Positions 5,751-15,890 are shown, numbered from the stretch's first letter. The stretch is DNA of 50,208 nt from Candidatus Handelsmanbacteria bacterium (GCA_016867395.1 VGJS01000027.1:1-50208); one strand, 5' to 3'. Translations and numbers: made by a program. Notes: generated by a model not told the origin, from the sequence alone.

Positions 5751-7227
5751 CGCGGTGGTCATCGGCTCCGGTTTCGGCGGGGCCGGCGCCGCCCATGTGC
5801 TGACCGGTGCCGGCCTGCGCACCCTACTCCTGGAGCGGGGTGGCTGGCCCCGGCGCGACGACCAGGACTGGGACCAGCAGGCCATCCTCATTGACAAGAG
5901 GTACCAGAGCGATTCCCCCCTTCTGGTTCGCCAATACGGCAGTTCCACCTTTGTGCCCCTCCATCTTAACGAGACCGTGGGCGGGATGTCGGTCTTCTAC
6001 GGGGGGGCCTCCCTGCGCCTGCGCGAAGGGGACTTTGCCCGCTGGCCCATCAAGTACTCCGATCTGGAACCCTACTACACCCGCGCCGAACAACTCCTGG
6101 GCGTCCATGGCCAGGCCGGCGCAGACCCCTTTGAGCCGCCCCGCTCCGCTGCATACCCTTTAGCGCCCGTGGCCCTCACCCCGCCGGCCCAACGCATCCA
6201 GCAGGCTGCCCGCAGCCTGGGCTATCGGCCCTTCCCCATCCCCCTGGCGCTCAACTTCTCCGACCCTGCGCGGCCCCGCTGCATCCTGTGCAACACCTGC
6301 GACGGCTTTCCCTGCAAGCTCAAAGCCAAGAACGACCTAACCGCCACACTCCTGCAAGAGGCCCAGGTGCAGGGCCTGGAGATCAGGGCCGGGGCCATCG
6401 TCACCCGGCTGGTGCGCCAGGGAGTCCGTATCACCGGCGTGGAGGGCGTGGACAAATTCACCAAACAACCCTTCTCTTTTTTAGCCCGGCTCTTCGTGCT
6501 GGCCGGCGGCGCCATCCACAGCCCGGCCCTGCTACTGCGCTCCGGCCTGGGCGGGCCGACGGTGGGCCGCTTCCTTATGCGCCACTGCAACGGGGTGGTG
6601 GCCGGCATCTTCCCCTTTGCCACCAACCCGGCGCAGATCTTCCACAAGCAGCTCTGCCTGGCCGATTTCTACGAGGACCACCGCGCCGCTCACGGCACCG
6701 CCACCGGCATCATCCAGGACATCTACACCCCGGCCTCTCCGGTGATCCGCCACTTCGCGCCTACAGGTTTCAAGCGCATCGCCGGGATGGTGGCCGGCCA
6801 CATACAGAACCTGCTCTGCATTGCCGAGGACGAGCCACTGCCCGAGAACCAGGTCAGCCTCTCGGCCCAGCGCGATGTATTCGGGATGGAACTAGTGCAG
6901 GTGCAGCACCGCTACACCGAGGCCGACTGCGCCCGCCGTGATTACCTAACCGCCAAGGCCCGGCATGTCCTGCGCCGCGCCGGGGCCTTCCTCTTCAAGA
7001 CCTACCGCCTCGACTCCTTCTCCCATGCCGTGGGCTCGGTGCGCTTCGGCACCTCACCCGCGGAGAGCGCCCTCGACCCGAATTGCCGTCTGTGGGAGAC
7101 CGAGAACCTCTTCGTAACGGACAGCAGCTTCATGCCCAGCTCGGGCGGGGTCAACCCCAGCCTGACCATCGCCGCCAATGCTCTTAGAGTCGGTGAATAC
7201 CTCACTCAAACCTACGAGAACATATAG
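5731..7227 (+). CDS. GMC-family FAD oxidoreductase
   Basis: 498 aa. The N-terminal dinucleotide fold is VVIGSGFGGAGAAHVL (GxGxxG), followed by a Glu at the end of strand two (LLLERGG). The C-terminus has the GMC hallmark HAVGSVRFG ... VTDSSFMPSSGGVNPSLTI with the active-site His and Asn. A Cys pair (RCILCNTC) lies near residue 190. GMC enzymes oxidise sugars, polyols and alcohols using flavin; related bacterial dehydrogenases often pass electrons to membrane cytochromes. ATG at 5731 lies inside the end of the membrane protein gene, so translation is coupled. The substrate is probably a sugar or cyclitol, given the next gene. Confidence 0.85.
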   Translation: MNAPSYDAVVIGSGFGGAGAAHVLTGAGLRTLLLERGGWPRRDDQDWDQQAILIDKRYQSDSPLLVRQYGSSTFVPLHLNETVGGMSVFYGGASLRLREGDFARWPIKYSDLEPYYTRAEQLLGVHGQAGADPFEPPRSAAYPLAPVALTPPAQRIQQAARSLGYRPFPIPLALNFSDPARPRCILCNTCDGFPCKLKAKNDLTATLLQEAQVQGLEIRAGAIVTRLVRQGVRITGVEGVDKFTKQPFSFLARLFVLAGGAIHSPALLLRSGLGGPTVGRFLMRHCNGVVAGIFPFATNPAQIFHKQLCLADFYEDHRAAHGTATGIIQDIYTPASPVIRHFAPTGFKRIAGMVAGHIQNLLCIAEDEPLPENQVSLSAQRDVFGMELVQVQHRYTEADCARRDYLTAKARHVLRRAGAFLFKTYRLDSFSHAVGSVRFGTSPAESALDPNCRLWETENLFVTDSSFMPSSGGVNPSLTIAANALRVGEYLTQTYENI

Positions 7228-7304
7228 ACCAGCGGCGGGATGCGTCTTGGGAACCACCGGAACGAGTATTCCCGGCAGGACATAAAGAAAGGGTTCGCCA
7301 TTAG

Positions 7305-8237
7305 ATGAAACACATCGGCATCGTCGGCTGCGGCCGCATCGGCCAGCTCCACGCCCGCAACCTCAAGGCCCGCGCCCACCTCTATTATTGCAGCCGCTCC
7401 CGCTCCAGCGCCGAACGCTTTCAACGGGAGTTCGGCGGCAGCGGCGTGGTGGGCGCCTTCGAGAACCTCATCGCCCTGCCCCAACTCGACGCCGTGGTCC
7501 TCGCCTCCCCGCCCGAATACCACGCCCAACAGGTGGTCGCCGCCTTAGAAGCCGGCAAGGCCGTGCTGGTCGAAAAACCCCTGTGCCTCAGCCCCAAGGA
7601 AATAACCGCCATTGAGCAGAACCTACAGGGCCGGCCTTTCCTGATGGTGGCCGAGAACTACTACTACAAGCCCTCGCTGCGGCTGATGCGGGAATTGATC
7701 GGCCAGGGCGCCATCGGCCAACTGCGGTCCGCGGAGGTGGTGAAGCTCACCCGGCAAAAAGCCCCCGGCTGGAAGGACCAGTGCGGGGCCCTGCTGGAGG
7801 GGGGCATCCACTTCGTCGCCCTCATCAACGCCCTCTTCGATGTAACGCCGCTGGCGGTCCGGGCCGAGTTTCCCAAGCACCGGACCGGCCAACCCGAGCG
7901 CCACTCCCTCACCCGTCTTACTTATCCGGGCGGCGCCGAGGCCACCCTGCGCTACGCCTGGGACCAACCCAGCCTTACCAGGGGCCTCTTCCAGCACTCC
8001 CAGGTACGCGGCACCCTGGGGCGGATCATCTTCGAAAGCAACGGGATCTACCTATGGCTGAGCACTGGCAAAAAAAAGTGGCTCTACTTCCCCGGCTTTG
8101 GCGACCTGATGGGGTACCGGGCGATGATTGAGGATTTCCTCGCCTGCCTGGAGGACCGGGGGCGGCAGCCGGTCTCGGATTTTTCCCGGGCCCGGCGGGA
8201 TCTGGAGGTGGTGTTCGGGGCGTATGGGGAGCGTTAA
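7305..8237 (+). CDS. Gfo/Idh/MocA-family NAD(P)-dependent oxidoreductase
   Basis: 310 aa. Rossmann motif IGIVGCGRIGQLHARNL at the N-terminus and the family's EKP signature (AVLVEKPLCLSP) near residue 90. The C-terminal half is the alpha/beta substrate domain, with catalytic-type GGIHFVALIN (His). It acts on sugars, inositols or amino sugars. It is 77 nt downstream of the GMC gene and likely in the same operon, so the pair could perform successive oxidations of a sugar or cyclitol. A perfect 23-bp terminator follows. Confidence 0.85.
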   Translation: MKHIGIVGCGRIGQLHARNLKARAHLYYCSRSRSSAERFQREFGGSGVVGAFENLIALPQLDAVVLASPPEYHAQQVVAALEAGKAVLVEKPLCLSPKEITAIEQNLQGRPFLMVAENYYYKPSLRLMRELIGQGAIGQLRSAEVVKLTRQKAPGWKDQCGALLEGGIHFVALINALFDVTPLAVRAEFPKHRTGQPERHSLTRLTYPGGAEATLRYAWDQPSLTRGLFQHSQVRGTLGRIIFESNGIYLWLSTGKKKWLYFPGFGDLMGYRAMIEDFLACLEDRGRQPVSDFSRARRDLEVVFGAYGER

Positions 8238-8257
8238 GGACCGAGGAACGCGGGGAA

Positions 8258-8306
8258 AAAAAGCAAAGAGCGGGAGGCCTTGCAGGCCTCCCGCTCTTTG
8301 CTTTTT
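8258..8306. terminator. Bidirectional terminator with perfect 23-bp stem
   Basis: Positions 8258-8280 and 8284-8306 are exact reverse complements around a TGC loop. The outer five bases are A on the left and T on the right, so the hairpin ends in a T run on both strands. It separates the plus-strand oxidoreductase operon from the convergent secreted-protein pseudogene. Confidence 0.95.
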
Positions 8307-8324
8307 GGGCCCTGGGCCCGCAAC

Positions 8325-9883
8325 TTACTTGGACAAGCGCATCTTCCGCGTTTCGCTCAAGTCGCCGGCCTGGATGCGGTAAAAGTAGACCCCGGCGGCC
8401 AGGTCCGCGGCATCCCACTTCAACGCCTGGGTGCCGGCGGACAGGTACTCCTTCTGCAGCACCGCGACCTGGTTCCCGATTATATTGAACACGGTGTTGG
8501 TCACCTCGGCACCCTGATCGAGGGTGTATTCGATGGTGGTGCTCGTCTTGAAGGGGTTGGGGTCGTTGCGCGAACTCAGCTTTGGCCTGACGACGGCCTC
8601 GGCCTGCTCAGCCACCGGTTTGGCCGACCCGTGGGCCTAAGTCACCTCGCCCGGAGTCAGGGCCCGTTTCCACACCTTCAGGTCGCCGACCCGGCCCAAC
8701 CACCCATCCGTCGATGAATTGCCGAAATGCCAGATCGTCCGCTGTTTGCCGCTGATATGCGTGCTCGCCCCGGTGGCGGCTCCGGTTTTCACATCCGGGA
8801 ACCCCTTCTCTACCCCGTCCACGTAGTGGTTGTAGCCGTAGGGGAGGGATTCCTGCCAGACGAAGGCATAGTGCTTCCAGAGGTGGTCGATACCCACTGG
8901 GAAGGAGTTGTTGTCCCAGTGCAGGGCTCTGCCCTCGAAGTTGAGGGTCACCACCTCGTTGTTCACCGCTCCGATGTACGGCCCCATGTGCACCCCGGTC
9001 CCGGTGGCGTCCTCTCCCATGATATGTCTCGCCACGGTGGTGGTGATGTTCGCGTCGGTCCTGACCCAGAAGGCGATGGTCTTGGAGGGCTGGTTCAGGG
9101 CCCCGTCTATGGAAATGTAGCTGCTGCCCCCGTCGAAGGCGTAGGCCGCGTACCCGGTGCCCACCTTGGCCCGCACCCGCCAACGGTGGGGGTTGTTGAC
9201 GGTATAGAGGGTCGCCAGCCCGGGCGCCGGCGCCGAATTGGTGATCACGGTGGCGAAGTTGGTCCAGGTGCCGGCATCGCCCGCCTTAACCTCCACCTCG
9301 TATTCGGTGGCCGCCGGCACCCCGGTCGACCGGCAGGTCCAGGCAACGTTCTGCGGGACGAAACCGAGCCAGGGCGGGGTCACCAGCGTGGGCGTGTCCG
9401 GCAGCACCGTGCGCGTCGTCCAGGTGAACCCCCGTTGGTGCTCTCCGACAGTTCGTACTCCGAGGCCCCCGAGACCGCGCTCCAGGTATAGGTCCAGGTG
9501 GTGCTGGGCGCCATGTAGCTCAGATCGCCCGGCGCAGTGGGGAAAGGCGGGCTGGCCGGCACGTCGTAGGCACGGCACTCGCTACTGTTGGCCGTGTACA
9601 CCCCCGCCACCTTGGCCTGCGCCTTCCAGCAGAACGGGATATCCGTCGGGTGGTCCTCGACCAGGGTCCAGGACAGGGTGGTGCCGGCATTGGCCACCGA
9701 CTGCCAGTTGATGACGTCGCCGCTCCACCAAAAAAGGTACTCGGTGACTTTGGACACCGCGCTCCACTTGAACTGGAAGTCGGTGTTCTTCGACACATAG
9801 GTCATGTCGGCCGGGGTCGGCGCCATTCTTTGGTGCCCCGCCAGGCACAGGGCCACAAATAATATCCTGATCATCGTTTTCAT
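8325..9883 (-). pseudogene. Secreted FN3-like/LamG protein with FlgD/T9SS-like C-terminus, broken
   Basis: Reading from ATG 9883: a signal peptide (MKTMIRILFVALCLAG), three fibronectin-III-like repeats (two share the pattern WSAVS-x-E/Y), and a LamG/concanavalin-like domain (YAFDGGSSYISIDGALN ... HYAFVWQES). The last domain starts NDPNPFKTSTTIEYTL and ends ETRKMRLSK, as in FlgD-Ig/type-IX sorting domains. A single-base loss in a C run (9429-9433) shifts the frame after the second repeat. An in-frame TAG (8637-8639) then separates LamG from the C-terminal domain. Restoring both gives one protein of about 520 aa. The C-terminal domain type points to the FCB group. Expression as one protein is impossible without correction. 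Confidence 0.8.
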
Positions 9884-10137
9884 AACGCGCTCTGCGGCAC
9901 AAAATCCACTGGTGTCTCGCTCCGCTGCAATCGGGTACAGCGAGGGTCTTTTCCAGTTCAGAAACCGGATAGTATGATATATAGTTGTACCGAGTATGTT
10001 CTAAATGGACCTTGCCACCCTTTGCAGCCCGGTTACGGGAGTGTTCGCAATATTTGGCCTTTTCCCAGCGCGCTCGCCCCTTGCTTCCGAAAAACAAGCG
10101 GTTTGGCAGGGCAAACGCCCTTCTGGAGGATTACCTA
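9884..10137. other. 254-nt intergenic region
   Basis: Divergent region between the broken secreted protein and the rhodanese. An AT-rich patch (9968-9990, with TATGATATATAG) could carry a minus-strand -10 element, but no good -35 partner was found. No gene, repeat or RNA structure was recognised. GGAGG at about 10125 serves the rhodanese. Confidence 0.5.
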
Positions 10138-10509
10138 ATGCAGCACTCGAAACGCTTTCTGGCCATCGTCGCTGAGGCCCGGCGCCGCGTCGCGGAAACC
10201 ACCGTAGACCAGCTCAAGGCGCGGTTGGACCAAGGGGAGCGCTTCTATCTGGTAGACGTGCGCGAGGAGAGCGAATGGCAGGCAGGCCATTTGCCCGGGG
10301 CCATCCACCTGGGCAAAGGCATCATAGAGCGCGACGTCGAGGGGCGGATCCCGGACCTGGATGCGGAGATCGTCCTGTACTGCGGGGGCGGCTTCCGCTC
10401 GATCCTGGCAGCGGAATCCCTGCAAAAGATGGGTTACACCCGCCTCATCTCCATGGACGGGGGTTTCCGCGGCTGGGAGGAGGCTGGTTTCCCGACCGAG
10501 AAGACTTAG
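10138..10509 (+). CDS. Single-domain rhodanese sulfurtransferase
   Basis: 123 aa. The rhodanese fold is clear: FYLVDVREESEWQAGHLPGA near residue 38 and the active-site loop YCGGGFRS with the persulfide-forming Cys82, ending GGFRGWEEAGFP. The loop CGGGFR fits single-domain rhodanese/GlpE-like enzymes that move sulfane sulfur. About 25 residues precede the fold (a charged helix). ATG 10138 has GGAGG upstream; the frame is open further upstream without likeness. It stands alone, and its last 65 bp overlap the convergent small membrane protein gene. Confidence 0.85.
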   Translation: MQHSKRFLAIVAEARRRVAETTVDQLKARLDQGERFYLVDVREESEWQAGHLPGAIHLGKGIIERDVEGRIPDLDAEIVLYCGGGFRSILAAESLQKMGYTRLISMDGGFRGWEEAGFPTEKT

Positions 10510-10690
10510 CCCGCCAAAAGAAATAACTGCTCATCCCCAGCAGGGCCATGGCGATGCCCGCCTTAACGCCCCAGAGGGCTGGGGTGTAGAGGGTGGAGAG
10601 CAGGAGCAGAACCGCTACCACCAGCAAAAGCACCGCGGTATAGAGGCGCTCGAAGCGGGCGGATTTTCCCTCCTTTTCGCTTTGGCTCAC
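10445..10690 (-). CDS. Small membrane protein, partner of the symporter
   Basis: 81 aa with two hydrophobic segments (YTAVLLLVVAVLLLLST and VKAGIAMALLGMSSYFFW) and charged ends. GTG at 10690 overlaps the TGA of the symporter (GTGA), so it is translationally coupled to it. Short two-helix proteins often accompany transporters as accessory subunits; the family is not recognised. The last 20 residues (SSRSGNQPPPSRG...) lie antisense to the rhodanese 3' end. Confidence 0.6.
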   Translation of the reverse strand: MSQSEKEGKSARFERLYTAVLLLVVAVLLLLSTLYTPALWGVKAGIAMALLGMSSYFFWRAKSSRSGNQPPPSRGNPRPWR

Positions 10691-12393
10691 CACAACACCC
10701 CGTACAACAGGAAGGCGGCCACCCCCAGATACAGGCAGGCCCACACCCCGGGCCGGCGTTGCCAGGGCACCCCGCCTGGGGGCACTGTAAAGGGGTACTC
10801 GGGGCGGATGGGGGCTTCCAGCAAGGTCTTTTGCAGCCAGGTGCCCTCCAGGGCCCGGAGCCGGTGGCCCATGGCCTGGCGGTAGTCCTCGGGCCGGCTG
10901 CCCCGGGCGTACACCAGGCCGCGCAATTCCTCGTCCCGGGCCGGCCCCTTCCACTGCGAGATGATCCAGGAGGAGAAGAGCATGGTGCCGGCGGGCAGCA
11001 GGGTGTTCCACAGATAGGTCCACCAGGTGCTGGTGTACCACACGGGCAGCGGCCAGCCCTTTGCCTCGCCGATGATCGCCGACAATCCGTACCCCAGCCC
11101 TACCAGCAGCCCGATGATCCCGGTCTGCCGGTGTACGCGGGTGAAAACCCCGGTCAGGATCACGCTCATCAGGGGCACGGCGATGGCCCCGGCCAGGCGC
11201 AGGTAGAAGAGCATCATGCCCTCCTTGAGAAAGGGCAAGTACAGAAAACCGCAGGCCATGATGAAGGGCACGGCCAGACGGCCCACCCGGGTGTAATGGG
11301 CATCGGGGGCGTTTTTGACCAGGAAGCGGGCGTACACGTCGCGCACGAAGAGGCTGGTGATGCCGATGCCGACGGAGTCAAAGGTGGAGTACCCGGCGGC
11401 CATCACCCCGGCCAGCACCAGGCCCAAAAGGCCGGGGGGCAGGTATTTCTGCACTAGCAGCGGGTACGCCTGGTCGGTGATGGCCAGATTGGGGAACTCG
11501 GCCCTGGCCAGGGGCCCCAGGCAGACGTTGAACCACAGGCAGATGGCCGTGGCCAGGCTGGCCACCAGGGCCGCCATCTTGAAGTCCCACTCCGAGCGGG
11601 CCCCCAGGAAACGGATGGCCTCGTACTGATTGATCACCGCGTAGGTGGTCAGCACGATCACAAAACTACAGGCCACCACCCAGGGCGAGACCCCCGGCGG
11701 GGAGTACCCGCCCACATGCAGGAGGGTACCGGGCAGTTGCGGGTCCAGGGCCGCCAGTTTCTGCTGCAGCCCATCCCAGCTCCCCACCTGTGTCCAGAGC
11801 ACCCCCCACAGCACCAGGGAGGCGGCGATCATCACCGCGCTCTGCAGGGCGTCCATGAACGCACCCGCCTGCAGCCCGCCCCGGACTATGTACAGGGTAG
11901 AGGTGGCCGCCGCGCCCACCACCACCGCCCAGGCCCAGCCCTCCTCCACCTGGGCCACCACGCTGAGGATCAGGAACATCGAAAAGAAGATGTTGCCCAG
12001 CACATTGGTGCGCGACTGGATGTTGATCAGCACCGCCAGCAGGCGCACTGCCGGCCCGAAGCGGAACTCCAGCCACTCGGCGTTGGTGAACACCCCCGAA
12101 CGGTACATGGGCACGATGACGAAGAAGCTGAGAATGAACCACCCCGCCGCGATCCCCAGCCACCACTGCGACAACTGCGAGAACCCCAGCTTGTACGAGG
12201 CCCCAGCAATGGCCACGTAGTCGCCGCTGTCCACCGCCGTGCCAAAGGCCGACAGGCCCACCACCCACCAGGGCATGGACTTGGCGGCCAGGTACCAGTC
12301 GAAGCTCTCCCGCTTCTGCCCGAAAGCCACCAGCCCGTACGCGACGATCCCGCCGTTGATGGTCAAAAGCAGAAGCCAATCGATGAGGGTCAC
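10687..12393 (-). CDS. Sodium:solute symporter (SSS family)
   Basis: 568 aa with about 13-14 membrane helices. The N-terminal region (FDWYLAAKSMPWWVVGLS...FGTAVDSGDYVAIAGASYKLG) and the later VLAGVMAAGYSTFDSVGIG segment with the Ser/Thr Na+-site are typical of SGLT/PutP-type carriers. GTG at 12393 lies 3 nt after the stop of the gluconolactonase-like gene, so they form one operon. The long cytoplasmic tail (about residues 480-550) ends in one more hydrophobic helix. It probably imports a sugar or sugar acid handled by its neighbours; the substrate is not readable. Confidence 0.9.
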   Translation of the reverse strand: MTLIDWLLLLTINGGIVAYGLVAFGQKRESFDWYLAAKSMPWWVVGLSAFGTAVDSGDYVAIAGASYKLGFSQLSQWWLGIAAGWFILSFFVIVPMYRSGVFTNAEWLEFRFGPAVRLLAVLINIQSRTNVLGNIFFSMFLILSVVAQVEEGWAWAVVVGAAATSTLYIVRGGLQAGAFMDALQSAVMIAASLVLWGVLWTQVGSWDGLQQKLAALDPQLPGTLLHVGGYSPPGVSPWVVACSFVIVLTTYAVINQYEAIRFLGARSEWDFKMAALVASLATAICLWFNVCLGPLARAEFPNLAITDQAYPLLVQKYLPPGLLGLVLAGVMAAGYSTFDSVGIGITSLFVRDVYARFLVKNAPDAHYTRVGRLAVPFIMACGFLYLPFLKEGMMLFYLRLAGAIAVPLMSVILTGVFTRVHRQTGIIGLLVGLGYGLSAIIGEAKGWPLPVWYTSTWWTYLWNTLLPAGTMLFSSWIISQWKGPARDEELRGLVYARGSRPEDYRQAMGHRLRALEGTWLQKTLLEAPIRPEYPFTVPPGGVPWQRRPGVWACLYLGVAAFLLYGVLW

Positions 12394-12396
12394 GGC

Positions 12397-13422
12397 TCAG
12401 TACTGCGGCAGATGGTACCCGTCCTTCTTGACCTTGATCCGGTACAGGTTGCCCCCGGCGGTGACATAGAGGGTGCGGATCTCAGCGCCCCGGCCAAAAG
12501 CCACGTTGGTGGGCAGTTCCGAAGTGGGGATATAGGACAGCTCCTGCCCCCTGGGCGAGTACACGTAGATCCCCGGCCTGGTGGTGTCGCGTACCGCCAC
12601 ATACAGGTTCCCCTCCGCGTCCACCACAAGGCCGTCCGGCCCGTCCTGCGGATAGTAGTCGATCAGTACCTCGCGGAACTTGGCCGTGCCCTCGGGCAAC
12701 AGGTTGTACGCCAGCAGGGCCATGCGCCCCTTGTGCAGGGGCAATTCCGGCGGCACCCGGTCCAGCCCGGTGGTGCCGTTGTCGTTGCTGACCACGTACA
12801 GGGTGCGCTGGTCCGGGGAGATGCACACCCCGTTGGGCTTGCCCGCGTCGGTGATGACCCGGTGCAGTCCGCCGTCCAGGTCCAGGCGGTACACCCCCAT
12901 CACCGGCTGCTCCACCGGCTCGTGACCCAGGTAGCGGGGGTCGCTGAAGTAGATGCGGCCCTGGTTGTCAATGGTGATGTCGTTAGGGGCGTTGAGGGGT
13001 TTGCCCTCGAAAAGCGCGGCGATGATCTCGCTCTTGCCGGTCTTGAGATCTGTGCGGGTCAGGCGCCGGCCCCCGTAGTCGGCCCCCTCGGCGGCGATGA
13101 GCCGGCCCTGGCCGTCAAACTTGAGGCCGTTGGACATACCGCTGGGCGAGCGGAAGAGGGTGGTCTTGCGGCTCACAGGATCAAAGCGCCAGATGTGGCC
13201 GGCCTGCATCCCCGAGCGAAAGGTGAAGGTGATGTCGCTGAAGTACACCGAGCCGTCCGAGGCCACCGCCGGCCCTTCGGTGAAGAAGCCCTCGCCGAAG
13301 ACCTTCTCCAGCCTGGCGTCAAGGGCCACCACGCTGGGGTCGCCGCTGATGGCGGGCGGAGGCGGGGTCTGGGCCAGGGCCGGGGCAGCGGCCAGGGCCA
13401 ACAGAAAGCGCAGGTTTCTCAT
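12397..13422 (-). CDS. Secreted SMP-30/gluconolactonase-like protein
   Basis: 341 aa with a signal peptide (MRNLRFLLALAAAPALA), so it is exported. The propeller carries SMP-30 metal-site segments: FTEGPAVASDGSVYFSD (Glu), LNAPNDITIDNQGRIYFSDP (Asn) and GPDGLVVDAEGNLYVAV (Asp). The family hydrolyses sugar lactones using a divalent metal. SD AAAGGGA precedes the ATG. With a Na+ symporter directly downstream, it likely opens a lactone outside the membrane before the acid is imported (inference). Confidence 0.85.
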   Translation of the reverse strand: MRNLRFLLALAAAPALAQTPPPPAISGDPSVVALDARLEKVFGEGFFTEGPAVASDGSVYFSDITFTFRSGMQAGHIWRFDPVSRKTTLFRSPSGMSNGLKFDGQGRLIAAEGADYGGRRLTRTDLKTGKSEIIAALFEGKPLNAPNDITIDNQGRIYFSDPRYLGHEPVEQPVMGVYRLDLDGGLHRVITDAGKPNGVCISPDQRTLYVVSNDNGTTGLDRVPPELPLHKGRMALLAYNLLPEGTAKFREVLIDYYPQDGPDGLVVDAEGNLYVAVRDTTRPGIYVYSPRGQELSYIPTSELPTNVAFGRGAEIRTLYVTAGGNLYRIKVKKDGYHLPQY

Positions 13423-13471
13423 GGCAGATCCCTTTCTGGTTGAGTGAAGTGGTGCGCTGAAGGTTGGCCCT

Positions 13472-15860
13472 TCACTGTGGCTTGACGGGCAGGCTGATGG
13501 TGACCACCGTGCCTTAGCCCGGCTCGCTTTAGACCTCGATGCGGCCCTGGTGCTGGGCCACGATGCTGTAGCTCAGCGACAGGCCCACTCCCATCCCCAC
13601 CCGCTCCTCCTTGCGGGAGAGGACCGGGTCGGGATGCGCTGCAGCCGCTCGCGCGGGATACCCCGGCCGGTGTCGGCGATCTCGACGAAGACCTACGCCC
13701 CTTCCCGATAGGTCTTCACCCGGATCTCCCCTTTCTCCTCGATGGCCTCGATCGCGTTGCGCAGCACGTTCATGAACACCTGCTTCAGTTCGCCAGGGGC
13801 ACAGTGGATGCGCGGCAACTGGCCGTACTGGCGCACCAGGCGGATGCGGCCCTTCAGCTGGTACTCCAGCAGGGTGAAGGCGCTCTCCAAACCCTCGTGC
13901 AAATCGGCCCGCTGGTACTCGGCCCGGTCCAACTGGGCGAAGCTTTTGAGGCTATCGGCGATCCGCCCAGCCGCGCAACGGTCTGGCTGAGGTCCTGATT
14001 GCCGTGGGCCATCGGTTCCAGCACCCAGTGGAACTGGGCCGGCAGTTCACCGGGGTCCGGCAGCGAGGCGGCGCAGTCTGTCCAGGCTGCGGCGGGCCAG
14101 GTCAGCCGAACTGCCAATGGCGACCAGGCGGCTGTTGTGTTCGTGGACGATGCCGGCCACCAGGGCGCCCAGGGTGGCCATCTTCTCCTGGACGATCAGC
14201 TGGTCCTGGGCCTGGCGCAGCTCGCGCGGGGCCTCCTCCACGGCAGCGTTTTTCTCCTCGAACTGACGGGTGCGCTCCCGCACCCTGGTTTCCAGCTCGT
14301 CGATGCGCACGTTGCGCGCGTCCGGCACCACCTCCACCTGCACCGCCACGGGCATCGAATAGTTAAGGTCGCGGTCCACGGCCGGGACCTGGAACAGATA
14401 GGACCCCGGCTCCAGTCCCGGGTACTCGAGGCGGCGGGCGTGGGTGGTGCGCCACTGCGCGTCCCGGCCCGTGAGGCGTAGCGGAAGAGCATGGCCCCGG
14501 GCCGGGTCTTGAAGTTGATGCTGTGGAACTCGAAGGCGATCAGGCCGGCGCTGGCCGGGATGGTCAGGGGCCCGGGCTCGGCGTAGCGGCGGTCGGCCAC
14601 CACGGCCTGGATGTACACCGGCGGCGGCGAAAGAGGCGGCCGGCGGTAGAGGGTGGCCCCGGCGTTGGTGCCCACCCACAGTACCCCCTCCTGATCCTCG
14701 GCAAAGGTCAGGGCGGTGTTGCCGGCCAGGCCGTCGCGGCGATCTAGGGTCTGGAACACCGCCCCGTCGTAACAACTGACCCCGCTCCAGGTTGAGAACC
14801 ACAGATACACTAGGCGGTCGCAGTAGACCAGCAACACCTGGGTGTTGGGCAGGCCCTGCTCGGCGTGTAATAGGTGAAACAGCCCGCCTTCAGGTAGTCG
14901 GCCCCGCTCATGGTGGCCAGCCACAGCCGGCCGTCCCGGTCCTCGACAAGGCCCATCACCTGGTCGCTGAGCAATCCGTCCGCCGTCGTGTAGGTGGTAA
15001 AGGTGCTCCCGTCGAAAACGCTTACCCCGCCGTCGGTGGTGCCGATCCACAGCCGCCCGTCCCGCCCCTGGCACAGGCAATAGACCCGGCTCCCCGCCAA
15101 CCCGTCGGCCCGGGTGTAGTGGGTGAAGGTGCTCCCGCCGAATACGCTCAGCCCGCCCTCGGTGCCGAACCACAACCAGCCCCGGTGGTCCTGGAGAATG
15201 GCGCGCAGGTCGGAGTGCACCAGGCCGTCCCCGCTGGTCAGCCCGGCAAAGCGCCCCTCCGCCAGGCAGGCGGCCCCGCCCCGGGTGCCCACCCACAGCC
15301 GGCCCTCTGGGTCGGCCAGCAGGCAGTTCACCTCCGGGTGGGGCAGGCTCGTGGTGTAATCGGTGAAAGCGCCGCTTTCCAGGCAGCTCAACCCGTCCTC
15401 GGCGCCCACCCGAAACCGGCCCTCGCGGTCCACACAGAGGGCGTCGATGTGGGGATGGGTAAGACCCTGGGCCGCCGTGTACCTGGCAAAGCTACGCCCG
15501 TCGAAGCGGCTCAACCCGCCCTCGCCCCCGATCCACACCCGGCCTTCTCCATTGAAACACAGGGCGCGCAACGCGCCGGGGATCAGCCCCGGCTGGGCGC
15601 TGTAATTGGCAAAGGCGCGGCCGTCAAAGCAACTGAGGCCCCCCTCGCTGCCCAGCCACAGCCGCCCCTCCCCGTCCTCGGCCAGAGCCCACACCCGCTC
15701 GCCGGCCAGGCCCTCTTCCCAGGTGAAGGTCTGGAAGCCCTCGCCGTCGTAGCAACTGGACCCGTTTCCCCAGGTTCCCAGCCACAGATAGCCCTTGCGG
15801 TCCTGGAGCAGGGCCAGGAACCTACCAGGCAGCCCCTTGGTCCCGTCGTAGGTGCGCCAA
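13472..15860 (-). pseudogene. Reg_prop two-component histidine kinase, decayed and 5'-truncated
   Basis: From 15860 downwards there are at least ten propeller repeats of the form RLWLGSEGGLSCFDG-x-F, about 41 residues each. A Y_Y_Y-like domain (about 14640-14330), a coiled linker and a histidine box (AGIVHEHNSR, near 14150) follow. Then come an N box (NVLRNAIEAIEEKG, near 13750), G1 (IADTGRGIP) and G2 (GMGVGLSLSYSIVAQHQG). The frame changes at about 14868, 14476, 14075, 13975 and 13635, and stop codons follow EGA, RIEV and SEPG. No start codon or signal peptide is left: the 5' end abuts the preceding gene. Neighbours are intact, so this is real decay. The family senses poly- or oligosaccharides. 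Confidence 0.85.
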
Positions 15861-15890
15861 GTGGTCCGGCGGCCGGGCAGTTCGCTTTTT

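Noticed and set aside
8637..8639. TAG read as sense (stop-codon recoding), as also at 33077
   Set aside because: Intact genes in the window end in TAG (for example the enolase-superfamily gene), and each interrupted gene has a second defect, so decay explains it better.
11716..13443. 575-aa plus-strand ORF opposite the symporter and gluconolactonase
   Set aside because: Shadow frame rich in His, Gln, Gly and Arg; both minus-strand genes have clear domains, signal peptide and helices.
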